A DNA stretch of 64,000 bases from Gemmatimonadota bacterium (GTDB lineage Bacteria; Latescibacterota; UBA2968; UBA8231): the NCBI GenBank assembly GCA_009840005.1, contig VXOR01000035.1, forward strand, positions 1 to 64,000. The letters run 5' to 3'. Below, piece after piece: positions 24,643-31,255 of this stretch (within the stretch, counting starts at the first letter, position 1; each line of letters begins with the position of its first letter). Both the position numbers and the translations under genes were made by a program. The notes beneath the pieces were generated by a model. It made no database searches. It worked only from the letters and a program-made list of their open reading frames with translations, and was not told where the DNA came from.

Positions 24643-25824
24643 ATGATTCGGATTGACGATGCAGTAATTACCGCGCAGACCTTGGAGGGTCGCCTAGCTG
24701 GCGAACGGCAGGTCGAGATCGGCCTAGGGTCTAAACTGACGCCCTCGGCGCAGGACTTGTTGCGCGTCCAAGGCGTTGAGATCGTGCGCCGGGAAGCCGG
24801 CGGCCAAGCTCCCCCAACGGCAACACTGGCACCAGCACCGGCACCAGCGGTTCCTCGCGCCGCCGGACGCCAAGCATTTGCTGGCATCTTCTGCCCCAGT
24901 ATCGTCCTTTTGGACAGCCACAACAGGATCAACCACGCCGAGATGGAGCGCTACATCAACTGGCTGATCGAGGCCGGGGTCCACGGGCTGTACCCCAACG
25001 GCAGTACTGGTGAGTTCGCGCGCCTGTCGCAGGAGGAGCGCCAAGACGTGGTGCGCTTGGTCTGCGAGGTCAATAAGGGACGCGTACCCGTCCTAACTGG
25101 AGCCAGCGAGGCCAACTTGCGCGATGTGCTCAAGATGGCCGAATACTACGCCTCGCTAGGCGTGGATGCCATTGCGCTGATGCCCCCCTATTACTACGAA
25201 ATTTCCACCGAGAGCCTCTTTGAGTACTTCGCCGAAATCGCCGAGGAATCACCGCTTGATATCCTGCTGTGCAATATCCCGCAGTTTACCCAAGAGTTGT
25301 CGATAGATTTGCTGGAGCGGCTCTTGCCCTACGATCTGATCTTCGGCACCAAGGACTCCAGCCGCGACCTGCCGAGGCTGCTCAACACCATGAACTGCCT
25401 ACGCCAACAGCGCCCCGACTACGTGGTGATGACTGGTTGCGAGGAGCTCGTATTTCCCTCGGTGCTCATGGGAGCCAGTGGGGGCACCATTGCCACCTCG
25501 GGCATCGTCCCGGAAGTCATCGTCGAACTTTATGAAAAGGCCAAAAGCGGTGACATCGAGCGGGCCCGCGAACTGCAATACCGCATCCTCGATCTCATCA
25601 ACTTGATGCTCTTAGGAGTCAACTTTCCAGAGGGCTTCAAGACCGGGGTGGCGGCTCGCGGCTTTGACGTAGGCCCAGCGCGCGCGTCGAGTAGCGCGTC
25701 CGAACAGGAGTACCTGATCAAGCTAGAGGCCCAAATCAACTGCGTCCTCGCGGATATGGGCTATCCAGTCCAAGGCCCCCGAGCCTGCCCGGCGACCAAC
25801 CTGCCGCCGATTGTCGGTCGCTAG
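24643..25824 (+). CDS. DHDPS/N-acetylneuraminate-lyase-family Schiff-base lyase with BMC-type N-terminal domain
   Basis: The product (393 aa) is about 90 aa longer than usual for the family. Residues 1-50 (VITAQTLEGRLAGERQVEI, then LGSKLTPSAQDLLRVQGVEI) repeat the mini-domain of the Cys-rich protein at 22453, and an Ala/Pro linker (56-73) follows. The TIM barrel (78-380) has NGSTGEFARLSQEE (119-132), the catalytic Tyr region PPYYYE (181-186) and the Schiff-base Lys K237 in FGTKDSSRD. The usual YNVPxRTG segment is CNIPQFTQ, so the DapA substrate Arg is absent. This argues against dihydrodipicolinate synthase and for an aldolase/lyase giving pyruvate plus an aldehyde, or a dehydratase. As the only non-core enzyme next to the shell genes it is the likely signature enzyme. 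Confidence 0.88.
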   Translation: MIRIDDAVITAQTLEGRLAGERQVEIGLGSKLTPSAQDLLRVQGVEIVRREAGGQAPPTATLAPAPAPAVPRAAGRQAFAGIFCPSIVLLDSHNRINHAEMERYINWLIEAGVHGLYPNGSTGEFARLSQEERQDVVRLVCEVNKGRVPVLTGASEANLRDVLKMAEYYASLGVDAIALMPPYYYEISTESLFEYFAEIAEESPLDILLCNIPQFTQELSIDLLERLLPYDLIFGTKDSSRDLPRLLNTMNCLRQQRPDYVVMTGCEELVFPSVLMGASGGTIATSGIVPEVIVELYEKAKSGDIERARELQYRILDLINLMLLGVNFPEGFKTGVAARGFDVGPARASSSASEQEYLIKLEAQINCVLADMGYPVQGPRACPATNLPPIVGR

Positions 25825-25863
25825 ATGTCCCTGACGGGCGCGGGCGCGTTGGTGGAAATGATC

Positions 25864-25928
25864 CGCAGATAGACGCAGATAGACGCAGATAGACGCAGAT
25901 AGACGCAGATAGACGCAGATGGACGCAG
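25864..25928. repeat. Short tandem repeat, 10-bp unit AGACGCAGAT
   Basis: Six near-identical copies of AGACGCAGAT run from about 25864 to 25928, the last changed to GGACGCAGGA. The tract sits in the 155-nt gap between the lyase gene and the FAD oxidase gene. On either side are similar 31-nt segments that both begin with an ATG and CCCTGACGGG (25825 and 25980). It is not a CRISPR: units are too short and there are no spacers. Confidence 0.9.
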
Positions 25929-25979
25929 GATGGCCCTTGTTGGTGGTTATCTTATGTCGGCATACCAGCGGACTGTAAT

Positions 25980-27056
25980 ATGGCCCTGACGGGTGCGTGC
26001 ACGTTGGTGGTCGGGGCCGGTATCATCGGTCGCTCGACGGCCTATTTCTTGGCCCGGCAAGGCGCGAAGGTAGTTCTGCTCGACGAGGGGATCCCCGCAG
26101 GCTCGTCCACGAGCCGGGCCTCGTTGGGCGTCCTCACCCACTGCAACGGCGGCGACAATCCCTACGCCCAGCTTTTCCGCGACGGCCACGCTCTGCACGC
26201 TCGGCTGGCCCGCGACCTAGCCGAAGACTTAGGCGCAGACGTGGGCTGGCGTCCCCTCGGCGGCATCGATCTTTTTGCCGACCCAGCCCAGCTAGAGGAG
26301 GTATGGCGCTTCAATCGCGAGCGCGGCTGTCGGGTCGAACGGCTCGACGAGCAAGCCCTGCGCGATGCGGAGCCGGGGTTGGACGGCGGCGGCGAGGGGC
26401 TGTATTTTGCCGATGATCACCGGGTGGATCCCCTCAAGTTGGGCGCGGCGCTTTGGGCGGCGGCCGTCCAGCGGGGCGCATCTGCCGCTTGGGGCGAGCG
26501 CGTTTGGCGCATTGCCCAAGAAGGCGAGACCGTCGAGGTCGCCACCAATCGCGAAACTCACCGCGCCGACTTTGCGGTGTTGGCGGCTGGGGCGTGGACC
26601 GGCGACTTGGCCGCCCAGCTTGGCGCTCAAGTCGCGCTGCGTCCCGTGCGGGGCCAACAAGCGCGTTTTGCCGGTGCCCCGCTGCGCCACCTAGTGAGGA
26701 TAAACGGACGCCACTTTATTCCAGAAGGCGGCGAAACGATCGTGGGAGCGACGTCGGAGGAGGTCGGCTTTCGGTTGGAGACGACCCGCGCAGCCGCTGT
26801 GCAATTTGCCACGGAGGTGCGCTCCGCGCTGGGGAGGTGTTTGCCGCTGGTGCGCCAACAGGCCGGTCTGCGGCCCAAGCCCCGAGGCGGGCGTCCGCTC
26901 ATCGGCCCGTTGACGGATACGCCGCGCGTTTTTGTGGCCTCTGGGCACTACAAAAACGGCGTCTTGCTAGGCCCGATTACCGGTCAGATCGTCGCCCGTT
27001 GGATCGCCGAGGGAACTCCAGGGCGCGACATGCGCCGCTTCGCACCCGAGCGTTGA
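25980..27056 (+). CDS. FAD-dependent amine/amino-acid oxidoreductase (DAO family)
   Basis: The product (358 aa) belongs to the D-amino-acid oxidase/glycine oxidase superfamily. The dinucleotide-binding motif is at the start (VVGAGIIGRSTAYFLARQGA), followed by VVLLDEG and SSTSRASLGVL. A substrate-domain segment is HRVDPLKLGAALWAAA. The C-terminal FAD-contact region is AGLRPKPRGGRPLIGPLTDT, then VFVASGHYKNGVLLGPITGQ, closest in style to ThiO-type glycine oxidases. Substrate is unknown. No strong RBS lies upstream of the ATG; the repeat tract just before it may have changed the original leader. It probably belongs to the BMC catabolic unit, feeding an imino or keto acid to the lyase-type enzymes (inference). 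Confidence 0.82.
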   Translation: MALTGACTLVVGAGIIGRSTAYFLARQGAKVVLLDEGIPAGSSTSRASLGVLTHCNGGDNPYAQLFRDGHALHARLARDLAEDLGADVGWRPLGGIDLFADPAQLEEVWRFNRERGCRVERLDEQALRDAEPGLDGGGEGLYFADDHRVDPLKLGAALWAAAVQRGASAAWGERVWRIAQEGETVEVATNRETHRADFAVLAAGAWTGDLAAQLGAQVALRPVRGQQARFAGAPLRHLVRINGRHFIPEGGETIVGATSEEVGFRLETTRAAAVQFATEVRSALGRCLPLVRQQAGLRPKPRGGRPLIGPLTDTPRVFVASGHYKNGVLLGPITGQIVARWIAEGTPGRDMRRFAPER

Positions 27057-27089
27057 ATTCATCGTCACCTAACACAGTTGAGGTTAAAC

Positions 27090-28031
27090 ATGCCATTGCA
27101 AAAAGAAGACCTACTCGCCGCGCTAAACTCGGTTACCTCCATTCCGGTGATCCCTTTTCGCGGCGGGCAAATCGATTACGAGGCTCACGCCAAGAACATC
27201 AACTACTTGATGGAGAACAATCACTTGGACGGCGACCGACCCCGGGTGATCGGTATCGCTGGCACCAGCTTGATCCACCACATTAGCGCGGACGAGCAAG
27301 TGCGGCTGTTAAGCTCTACCGGCAAGCAGATGGGAGGGCGCGGGGTGCTGATGTCCGGGATTGCCCCCAATCCGGTGGGGGATGCCGAGCGGTTGATCGA
27401 GCGGGAGGCCGCGCTTGAATATCCCCCGGATGTCTATCTGGTCATGCCGCTTACAGGCGTGGCCAGTCCAGAGGGCATTTTTGCGTACTACATGGATTTT
27501 GCCGAGCGGTTGGGGCGTTCGTGTGGGGCCAAGTTGCTCTACTACCTGCGCAACCAAGCCGAGCGCGAGATAGCCGTGCGGCTGATGAACGAGTCCGAGC
27601 ACTTCGTGGGGCTGAAGATCGGCACCACGGTTGATGATGTTGAGCCGATTGTCGCGGGTGTGGAAGAAGGGGCTGCGCTGGTGATTTGGGGCGTGGGGGA
27701 CCGTTCGACTGGGCCGGCTGAGCGCGGCACCAAGGGGCATACGTCGGGGATTAACGTGGCCTTTGCCCGCGCTTCAGACGAGATCAACAACGCCCAGCGC
27801 CGGGGCGATTTTGCGACCTCGCAGCAGATTGAAGACAAGCTTGCGGCCCTAGAGGGAATTCGCTTCCGCAACGGCCGCATGTACAACTACTCGGCTGTGG
27901 TTGAAGCTATGCACTTGGGGGGGTTCAGCGATGTGGATGGTGGCGAGGGTGGTCCGTTCAATCCGCGGGTGCCGGCGGAAGTGGCCGAGGAAGTGGCTGC
28001 GGCTATAGCAGACATTGTGGACTATCACTAG
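27090..28031 (+). CDS. Second DHDPS/NAL-family enzyme
   Basis: The product (313 aa from ATG 27090, with GAGG 6 nt upstream; a TTG at 27078 is the alternative) is a class I lyase-type TIM barrel. Matches are the IPVIPFRGGQIDYEAHAKNI N-terminus, IGIAGTSLIHHISADEQ in place of GTTGEF...LSxEE, LLYYLRN, and K176 in FVGLKIGTTVDD as the expected Schiff-base lysine. The usual PxYY tyrosine is replaced (VMPLTGVA), so the mechanism or even the reaction may differ; dehydratases and deaminases of this family exist. It is 34 nt after the FAD oxidase gene. It lacks the N-terminal BMC mini-domain, so it probably acts in the cytosol. Confidence 0.8.
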   Translation: MPLQKEDLLAALNSVTSIPVIPFRGGQIDYEAHAKNINYLMENNHLDGDRPRVIGIAGTSLIHHISADEQVRLLSSTGKQMGGRGVLMSGIAPNPVGDAERLIEREAALEYPPDVYLVMPLTGVASPEGIFAYYMDFAERLGRSCGAKLLYYLRNQAEREIAVRLMNESEHFVGLKIGTTVDDVEPIVAGVEEGAALVIWGVGDRSTGPAERGTKGHTSGINVAFARASDEINNAQRRGDFATSQQIEDKLAALEGIRFRNGRMYNYSAVVEAMHLGGFSDVDGGEGGPFNPRVPAEVAEEVAAAIADIVDYH

Positions 28032-28330
28032 CCTTCGTCGCGCAGCCGCTCTAGATAGGCCGCCCATTCGACGGGAAGCAGATGCTGCTTTTGGCTGTTG
28101 CAGTGTTTGCAGCAAGGCACCACGTTGGATTTGGTGGTGCGGCCGCCGCGGATGAGCGGCACCACGTGATCCATGGTCAGCTCATCGGGCGCAAACGACT
28201 GCTGGCAGTAGTGACATTGGCCAGCGGCCCGTCTGCGCTTCCACCATTGGGAGCGGCGCAGTTCTTTGGCCTTGTTTTTCTCTCGGGCGACGTGCTCGGC
28301 GTCGGCTGGGACGAAGTAGGTGTTTTCCAT
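28028..28330 (-). CDS. HNH endonuclease
   Basis: The product (100 aa from ATG 28330) is a small HNH nuclease. A zinc-binding CHYC pair (CHYCQQSF) is followed by the core TMDHVVPLIRGGRTTKSNVV and then CCKHCNSQK, with the catalytic His in DHVVPL and the Asn in KSN. The longer reading from 28384 only adds 18 weak residues. Its stop shares CTAG with the stop of the convergent lyase gene. Such stand-alone HNH genes often travel with mobile DNA; here it borders the defence island. Confidence 0.85.
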   Translation of the reverse strand: MENTYFVPADAEHVAREKNKAKELRRSQWWKRRRAAGQCHYCQQSFAPDELTMDHVVPLIRGGRTTKSNVVPCCKHCNSQKQHLLPVEWAAYLERLRDEG

Positions 28331-28358
28331 GCGAGAGCAAGATCTTAGGTGTATTTCT

Positions 28359-29303
28359 CTATGCTGGAGTTCCGGTGGGCCCACTAGTGGAATCTGAAGA
28401 CAGTGCTACGGGGTATAAGCATTCATGCTCCAAAAACCGTCGGAGTGTTTCAAGATTAATTTTACCCGACTTAAAGTCTGATGGAGCGATTGCAATCGTT
28501 AGTTTATCGCAGAAGTGACCTGCACGACAAGCGGAAACGAATGATTTAATGATTTCACGGGTTAAATCTTCCCGGGTCGCTTTTACGCGACTAAACTTGG
28601 AACCAAGGATTGGACAGCAAAGCGGTACGAACTCGCCTCTTGTACGGATGAATTCCCATATCGCGGGGAGAGCATCAAGGATATCCTCTGTCGACGCGGT
28701 TGCTTTCTTGTACTCGTTGAGGGAGCTAATGGCGACAAGATAAGCGGTTTTTCCACTGGACGAGACTTCCGCGACAGTGCCTATAGGGAATTCGATTTGA
28801 TTTCCATATGGTTTGTTGTTTCTGTCGAGCGTAGTCCCTTCCCTGCTACCGACGCTTATACGTATCTGTCCATCCAATTCATCCCGCGAGTTAGGAAAGA
28901 AAAGCTGTGTAAATTGCCCTTGAGTACTCTCTGGGGAAATAATGCCATCCTCGAGACTCGTATCGAACGTGCGATTACAGGGTATTATAAATGCTGCCGG
29001 CACACTGAACATATCCGCGATGCGTAGTTCAATAAACGAGTCTGTGCCCTGAATGCGTGAGGATGCTTTGGATTTCGGCAAAGCGCGATACACGCCGAGG
29101 ACAACGCCGATAAGCAGGAATAACCACCAGTAGGGCCTAACAAAGTCCCCAAACGATGGAAAGAAAAACGATGAAGGCTCAACGATGAGCCACAGGACTC
29201 CGAACGATTGAAGGAGAGATACAATAAGAGCAAGAGGCGAAAAATGACGGAATAAAGCTATGATTATGTGGCTCTTAGTTATGCCTCTCCTAATAAGGTT
29301 CAT
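28359..29303 (-). CDS. thsA: Type II Thoeris effector, TM-macro protein (DUF6430-like)
   Basis: The product (314 aa) has two N-terminal membrane spans (about 21-43 and 58-76) and a cytosolic macro-like domain of the DUF6430 type. Landmarks are IIPCNRTFDTSLEDGIISPE, FPIGTVAEVSSSGKTAYLVA and LCCPILGSKFSRVK. Family knowledge: in type II Thoeris, the TM-macro effector binds a nucleotide signal (histidine-ADP-ribose) made by the TIR protein after phage infection and damages the membrane. The partner TIR-like gene is directly upstream (6-nt gap). Base composition is clearly more AT-rich than the flanking chromosome, consistent with acquisition. Confidence 0.8.
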   Translation of the reverse strand: MNLIRRGITKSHIIIALFRHFSPLALIVSLLQSFGVLWLIVEPSSFFFPSFGDFVRPYWWLFLLIGVVLGVYRALPKSKASSRIQGTDSFIELRIADMFSVPAAFIIPCNRTFDTSLEDGIISPESTQGQFTQLFFPNSRDELDGQIRISVGSREGTTLDRNNKPYGNQIEFPIGTVAEVSSSGKTAYLVAISSLNEYKKATASTEDILDALPAIWEFIRTRGEFVPLCCPILGSKFSRVKATREDLTREIIKSFVSACRAGHFCDKLTIAIAPSDFKSGKINLETLRRFLEHECLYPVALSSDSTSGPTGTPA

Positions 29304-29309
29304 GGTGGT

Positions 29310-29813
29310 TTATAGTCCCAGACGGGTATAGACTTCTCGCTTATAGTAGTAGGGGCCGCTTTCGTTGTTTCTTCTATAACTTGCGTATTTGGTGGGCCAG
29401 TCTTCGAGAGCGTATTGGAGAATCGCTGCATTGAAGCTAATGTGAATTGCCAACTCATCACGGATAATGGGTGGACAGAGCACAGTGTCTTGGGATCGCC
29501 GTCCGTTAAGGTTGACACCAATTATCGGCAAACCACGTTTGATTGCCTGCTCTAGTTCCCATCGGACGAACTTATAGTGATACCGTGTATGTTTGCCTAT
29601 CAGAGAAACTACAACAAACGCATTCGCAAGACGTTCACTGAGTCGCCTCTTGATTGTTTCTTCAGTGCTGGTGTCCCTTGCGGTGTTGATGTCATGCGCG
29701 TCGAAAAAGTTGAAATCTGTGTGATCACTCTGTTTCCATGCACGCATAAGTCGGTAATAATGGATATCATTGTCCCCATCGAACGAGATGAACACTTTGT
29801 TACGATACGGCAT
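29310..29813 (-). CDS. thsB: Thoeris TIR-like signal-producing protein ThsB
   Basis: The product (167 aa) is a TIR-like domain protein of the MTH538/DUF1863 group: KVFISFDGDNDIHYYRLMRA at the N-terminus, FFDAHDINTARDT, VVVSLIGKHTRYHYKFVRWE with the E in the WELEQAI catalytic-Glu position, and the GLPIIGVNLNG strand. In Thoeris systems ThsB senses infection and makes the signalling nucleotide that activates ThsA. It is the promoter-proximal gene of a two-gene unit, with the TM-macro effector following. Confidence 0.85.
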   Translation of the reverse strand: MPYRNKVFISFDGDNDIHYYRLMRAWKQSDHTDFNFFDAHDINTARDTSTEETIKRRLSERLANAFVVVSLIGKHTRYHYKFVRWELEQAIKRGLPIIGVNLNGRRSQDTVLCPPIIRDELAIHISFNAAILQYALEDWPTKYASYRRNNESGPYYYKREVYTRLGL

Positions 29814-29858
29814 CCGATTACTCCTTTTCAGTATAGATTTTGTTGTAAGTTACCCAGC

Positions 29859-30164
29859 TCAGACAGGTTCATAGCGCCGGACGCTTATCTCACTTGCACG
29901 GGCACGCATCTGCGAGGCGTCGTACCAAGCTTGCATCTGCAGCAACATGTCCATACCCACGCCGAATGCCTTCTCGATGCGCAGTGCCATCTCCGGCGAT
30001 AGTGCAGCGTTGCCGTTTAGTAAATCCGAAAGCGTTGCCCGCCGAACCCCTAGAATCTCGGCCGTCCTTGTCACGTTCAGATCCAGCTCCTCGATGATCT
30101 CCGTGCGAATGAAGTCACCTGGATGCGAAGGGGTCATGTTCACTTTGATGCCGTCGATAGTCAT
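29859..30164 (-). CDS. higA: HigA-family antitoxin (XRE HTH)
   Basis: The product (101 aa) is a HigA-type addiction-module antitoxin. Its HTH lies at about residues 30-60 (RTAEILGVRRATLSDLLNGN), preceded by SHPGDFIRTEIIEELDLNVT and followed by PEMALRIEKAFGVGMDMLLQ, all diagnostic. It is intact, but its toxin gene upstream has been reduced to its two ends (see the pseudogene at 30164-30243). The ATG overlaps the TAA of the old toxin frame (TAATG). Confidence 0.88.
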   Translation of the reverse strand: MTIDGIKVNMTPSHPGDFIRTEIIEELDLNVTRTAEILGVRRATLSDLLNGNAALSPEMALRIEKAFGVGMDMLLQMQAWYDASQMRARASEISVRRYEPV

Positions 30165-30243
30165 TAGTAGTGATCCTCCAAGTTCACACGGTCGCCTCGA
30201 TCAACCGGCGCAATCCTCGGTGGTGGATGGAGCGAATGATCAT
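30164..30243 (-). pseudogene. higB: higB toxin gene with internal deletion
   Basis: On the minus strand an ATG at 30243 starts MIIRSIHHRGLRRLIEATV and stops at 30184. Its first 16 residues match the HigB N-terminus. In a different frame, GDRVNLEDHY ends at TAA 30166-30164, exactly the type of C-terminus HigB has (…DVDYEDYH). The TAA overlaps the higA ATG by one base, as in intact higBA operons. The middle of the gene, about 75 codons, is missing. The toxin is therefore dead while the antitoxin remains. The identification rests on both ends and on the operon position. Confidence 0.7.
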
Positions 30244-30495
30244 GTTCTAAGTGTACGGTAATACCGTTCATTTTACAAGTTTCTCCTCGCGCCGAAAGAT
30301 CACCTCTGGCACTCACCAATGGAAACCCTCAGATTTGCTTATGGATCAGGCTGTTGTCGGCACATCGGTTAGCACCGCATCATTGAACATCTAAGAAGAA
30401 CGGATGGATACCATGACGGAGAAGAACCCAAACGACAAAAGGCTCATCATCTTCGTTTGTCCTTGATATGTAACCATTAATAGGTTAGTCTTAGT

Positions 30496-30759
30496 ATGTA
30501 TAAGATCATCGTAAAGCGAAAAGTGCTGAGGCGGATTCAAAAGCTGCCTGAGTCGGTTCAACGACGAGTCGCCAACCTTGTCGAAGATTTGCGGGATAAA
30601 GGACCGATCAGAAGCGATTGGCCTCATTACAGCAAACTTGGAGCCGATCAATACCACTGCCACCTTTCCCGCGATTGGGTGGCCTGTTGGTCTTACGCGA
30701 AAACTTCAAAAACCATCGAGGTCTATTATGCAGGCAGTCGTGAAAACGCCCCGTATTGA
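30496..30759 (+). CDS. RelE-like toxin
   Basis: The product (87 aa) shows YKIIVKRKVLRRIQKLPESV, VANLVEDLRDKGPIRSDW, then YHCHLSRDWVACWSYAKTSK and IEVYYAGSRENAPY. This is the RelE/HigB-like pattern, with the basic N-terminal helix and the terminal YxGSRE(N)APY seen in XRE-partnered toxins. The following antitoxin gene starts inside its 3' end (32-nt overlap), so the order is toxin first, as in HigBA-type modules. Confidence 0.82.
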   Translation: MYKIIVKRKVLRRIQKLPESVQRRVANLVEDLRDKGPIRSDWPHYSKLGADQYHCHLSRDWVACWSYAKTSKTIEVYYAGSRENAPY

Positions 30760-31096
30760 GATCAATATCAAGGGAGAGATTCCCGATAGGTTAATGTCTG
30801 TACTGGAAGAAGAGTACGGCGAACAGATTCAACTTTTGAAAGATAACGACGAAGAGGCCGTGAACGTCTTTGAGACCGACTGGTATCGGGATATCAAGTC
30901 AAAGATGACGCCGGGCGACAATCTGAAGATCTATCGGGAGAATCGCGGTTTGACTCAGGCCAAGTTAGGTGAGATGCTCGGTGCTGTTCCCCGTCAGCAT
31001 ATCTCAAACATGGAGAGAGGGGTGCGGTCGATTAGCTTAAAAACAGCCCGGAAGCTGGCAGAGCTATTCAAGGTATCGCCTGAGAAATTCATTTGA
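30728..31096 (+). CDS. XRE-family antitoxin
   Basis: The product (122 aa from ATG 30728) has an N-terminal toxin-interacting region and a C-terminal HTH (about 68-120, LKIYRENRGLTQAKLGEMLG, VPRQHISNMERGVRSISLKT, ARKLAELFKVSPEKFI). This matches antitoxins paired with RelE-like toxins. Another frame of the same stretch begins at 30578, but that start lies deep in the toxin gene and adds unrelated sequence. Like the rest of the 28-32 kb block it is relatively AT-rich. Confidence 0.85.
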   Translation: MQAVVKTPRIEINIKGEIPDRLMSVLEEEYGEQIQLLKDNDEEAVNVFETDWYRDIKSKMTPGDNLKIYRENRGLTQAKLGEMLGAVPRQHISNMERGVRSISLKTARKLAELFKVSPEKFI

Positions 31097-31255
31097 AGAC
31101 CAGAAGGGCCAGACAAACTGAGTGCGGCACAAATGGCGATAGACCAGCGCCCATATGGTATCGACATTGTCGGCATCATCTACATTATACCAGCCTCGAT
31201 GTACATCCGCCAAATCCCGTCTTCCTGTTGCAATGCATAGCGGTAATCACCCCTT

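Noticed and set aside
25864..25928. Possible CRISPR-like array
   Set aside because: The unit is 10 bp with no spacers; it is a simple tandem repeat.
25980..28031. Complete hydroxyproline-degradation cluster
   Set aside because: FAD oxidase and DHDPS-family genes fit, but no 4-hydroxyproline epimerase or ketoglutarate semialdehyde dehydrogenase is present; kept only as an alternative in the findings.
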